Positions 6,279 to 7,079 of a stretch of 7,079 nucleotides of DNA are shown here, piece by piece (the first letter of the stretch is position 1; every line of letters starts with the position of its first letter). The translations under genes were made by a program, and so were the position numbers. Under the pieces are notes generated by a model. That model searched no databases, was not told the origin of the DNA, and worked only from the letters and a program-made list of their open reading frames with translations. Source of the DNA: CAYFJO01 sp964343305 (GTDB lineage: Bacteria; Planctomycetota; Planctomycetia; Pirellulales; Pirellulaceae); assembly GCA_964343305.1 (NCBI GenBank), contig CAYFJO010000529.1:1-7079 (forward strand), written 5' to 3'.

Positions 6279-7079
6279 ATGACGATGCCCCTGCCATCGA
6301 AACCGGCCAACACCGTCGTCTTGGCGACCGTGCTGTCGCTCTTCACCGGACTTTCCGTCGATTGTCCGGCCGACGAAGCTTCCGACCAGAAGGCCCGCAT
6401 CCTTCACGACTGGTTAACGCAAGATTGCGGATCGGCCGCAACGAAATGTTTCTCTGCCACCGATGGCTGCGACCTCGAACGCCAAGCGGTGGAAACCGTT
6501 TTGCAGGAAACCCCCAACACCCAAATTCAGGCCGAGCTGACCAAACTTGCGGCCGAAAAGACGCCCGGCAACGATCCTCGTTGGCGCAGCTTGTACGCGA
6601 GAGCTTGCGGAGCCCGGCGCGCAGCTCGGCTGAGCAATCTGCTTCGCGAAACTCCGAAGATCGTCTTTACCAAACATTACAATCTCGGCGGCTCGCACTA
6701 CGCCTATACCGAAGGGCAGTCCGACGCCCAATCGGAACGCCATTTTGTACCAGGCGCCGCCCTTTGCATGCTCGAAATGGCTGGCGGCAAAGTTAAGGTG
6801 TCCACGCTCATCGACGACCCCAAAGGCGTTATCCGCGATCCGGCGGTTTCTTATGATGGCAAGCGAATTCTCTTCGCTTGGAAGAAGTCCGATCGGGAAG
6901 ACGACTACCATCTTTACGAAATGGACGTGGCGACCCGCAAGATCCGGCAGCTTACTTTCGGCCTCGGCTTTGCGGACTACGAAGGCTGCTATTTGCCCAA
7001 CGGCGATATCGTCTTCACGTCGACCCGTTGCGTGCAGATCGTCGACTGTTGGTGGACCGAGGTTTCCAATCTCTACACG
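6279..7079 (+). CDS. Second exported PD40 beta-propeller protein, hydrazine-synthase-alpha-like (3' end outside window)
   Basis: The frame is open for 267 codons to the right edge, so only the N-terminus is seen. Residues about 12-27 are hydrophobic after a lysine, as in a signal peptide; the C at 29 is not in a proper lipobox. Residues about 35-120 are a helical region holding C50, C57 and C64 at even x6 spacing. The propeller starts near residue 125 (P-K-I-V-F-T-K-H-Y-N) and shows PD40-type blades: D-P-A-V-S-Y-D-G-K-R-I-L-F near 187, then D-Y-H-L-Y-E-M-D-V and I-R-Q-L-T-F-G, then Y-L-P-N-G-D-I-V-F-T-S-T-R near 237-250. These align by eye with the propeller of the large minus-strand gene, which marks the two as distant paralogues. 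Similar proteins are common in Planctomycetes and resemble the hydrazine synthase alpha subunit, but hydrazine chemistry should not be assumed. It starts 73 bp after the URO-D stop on the same strand, so they may share a transcript. Confidence 0.8.
   Translation, partial: MTMPLPSKPANTVVLATVLSLFTGLSVDCPADEASDQKARILHDWLTQDCGSAATKCFSATDGCDLERQAVETVLQETPNTQIQAELTKLAAEKTPGNDPRWRSLYARACGARRAARLSNLLRETPKIVFTKHYNLGGSHYAYTEGQSDAQSERHFVPGAALCMLEMAGGKVKVSTLIDDPKGVIRDPAVSYDGKRILFAWKKSDREDDYHLYEMDVATRKIRQLTFGLGFADYEGCYLPNGDIVFTSTRCVQIVDCWWTEVSNLYT

Noticed and set aside
1..7079. CRISPR array, tRNA, rRNA or insertion sequence
   Set aside because: No regularly spaced repeats, cloverleaf-like sequence, rRNA-like segment or transposase motif was seen on either strand.
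6279..7079. Evidence for anammox (true hydrazine synthase)
   Set aside because: Resemblance to the alpha subunit is at the level of the propeller and middle domain only; no beta or gamma subunit and no heme motif is in the window, and such relatives are widespread outside anammox bacteria.

Overview
The window looks like a stretch of a moderately GC-rich bacterial chromosome, most likely from the Planctomycetes or a relative in the PVC group. This rests on gene content: secreted mega-proteins that combine HEAT repeats, a discoidin-like domain and a TolB/PD40 beta-propeller resembling the anammox hydrazine synthase alpha subunit, next to a uroporphyrinogen-decarboxylase-like (URO-D) protein. 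No rRNA, tRNA or housekeeping marker is present, so the taxonomic call is an inference.

Layout: (1) 1-3496, minus strand: the 5' 1165 codons of a very large exported protein (signal peptide, HEAT, discoidin-like domain, HEAT, low-complexity linker, PD40 propeller, start of a hydrazine-synthase-alpha-like middle region); its 3' end lies beyond the left edge. (2) 3497-3692: a short spacer with no gene recognised. (3) 3693-4931, minus strand: a U32-family ('peptidase U32/collagenase-like') protein of 412 residues with two separate cysteine clusters, probably an iron-sulfur protein and not a protease. (4) 4932-5149: a divergent intergenic region with an AT-rich core and a 13-nt palindrome. (5) 5150-6205, plus strand: a URO-D-superfamily protein of 351 residues of the corrinoid-methyltransferase-like kind. 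(6) 6279-7079, plus strand: the first 267 codons of a second secreted PD40 protein whose propeller parallels that of gene 1; it runs off the right edge.

The U32 and URO-D genes diverge from one 218-bp region and each is followed, on its own strand, by a PD40 protein gene. This gives a roughly mirror-symmetrical arrangement: U32 then PD40 leftward, URO-D then PD40 rightward. Whether the four genes form one pathway is not shown by the sequence. A cautious reading is two cytoplasmic enzymes of anaerobic or one-carbon character, possibly co-regulated, flanked by two related exported proteins. The most unusual DNA feature is a GAGAGTC-type low-complexity inverted repeat (1283-1447) that sits inside gene 1 and is translated in frame as a linker.
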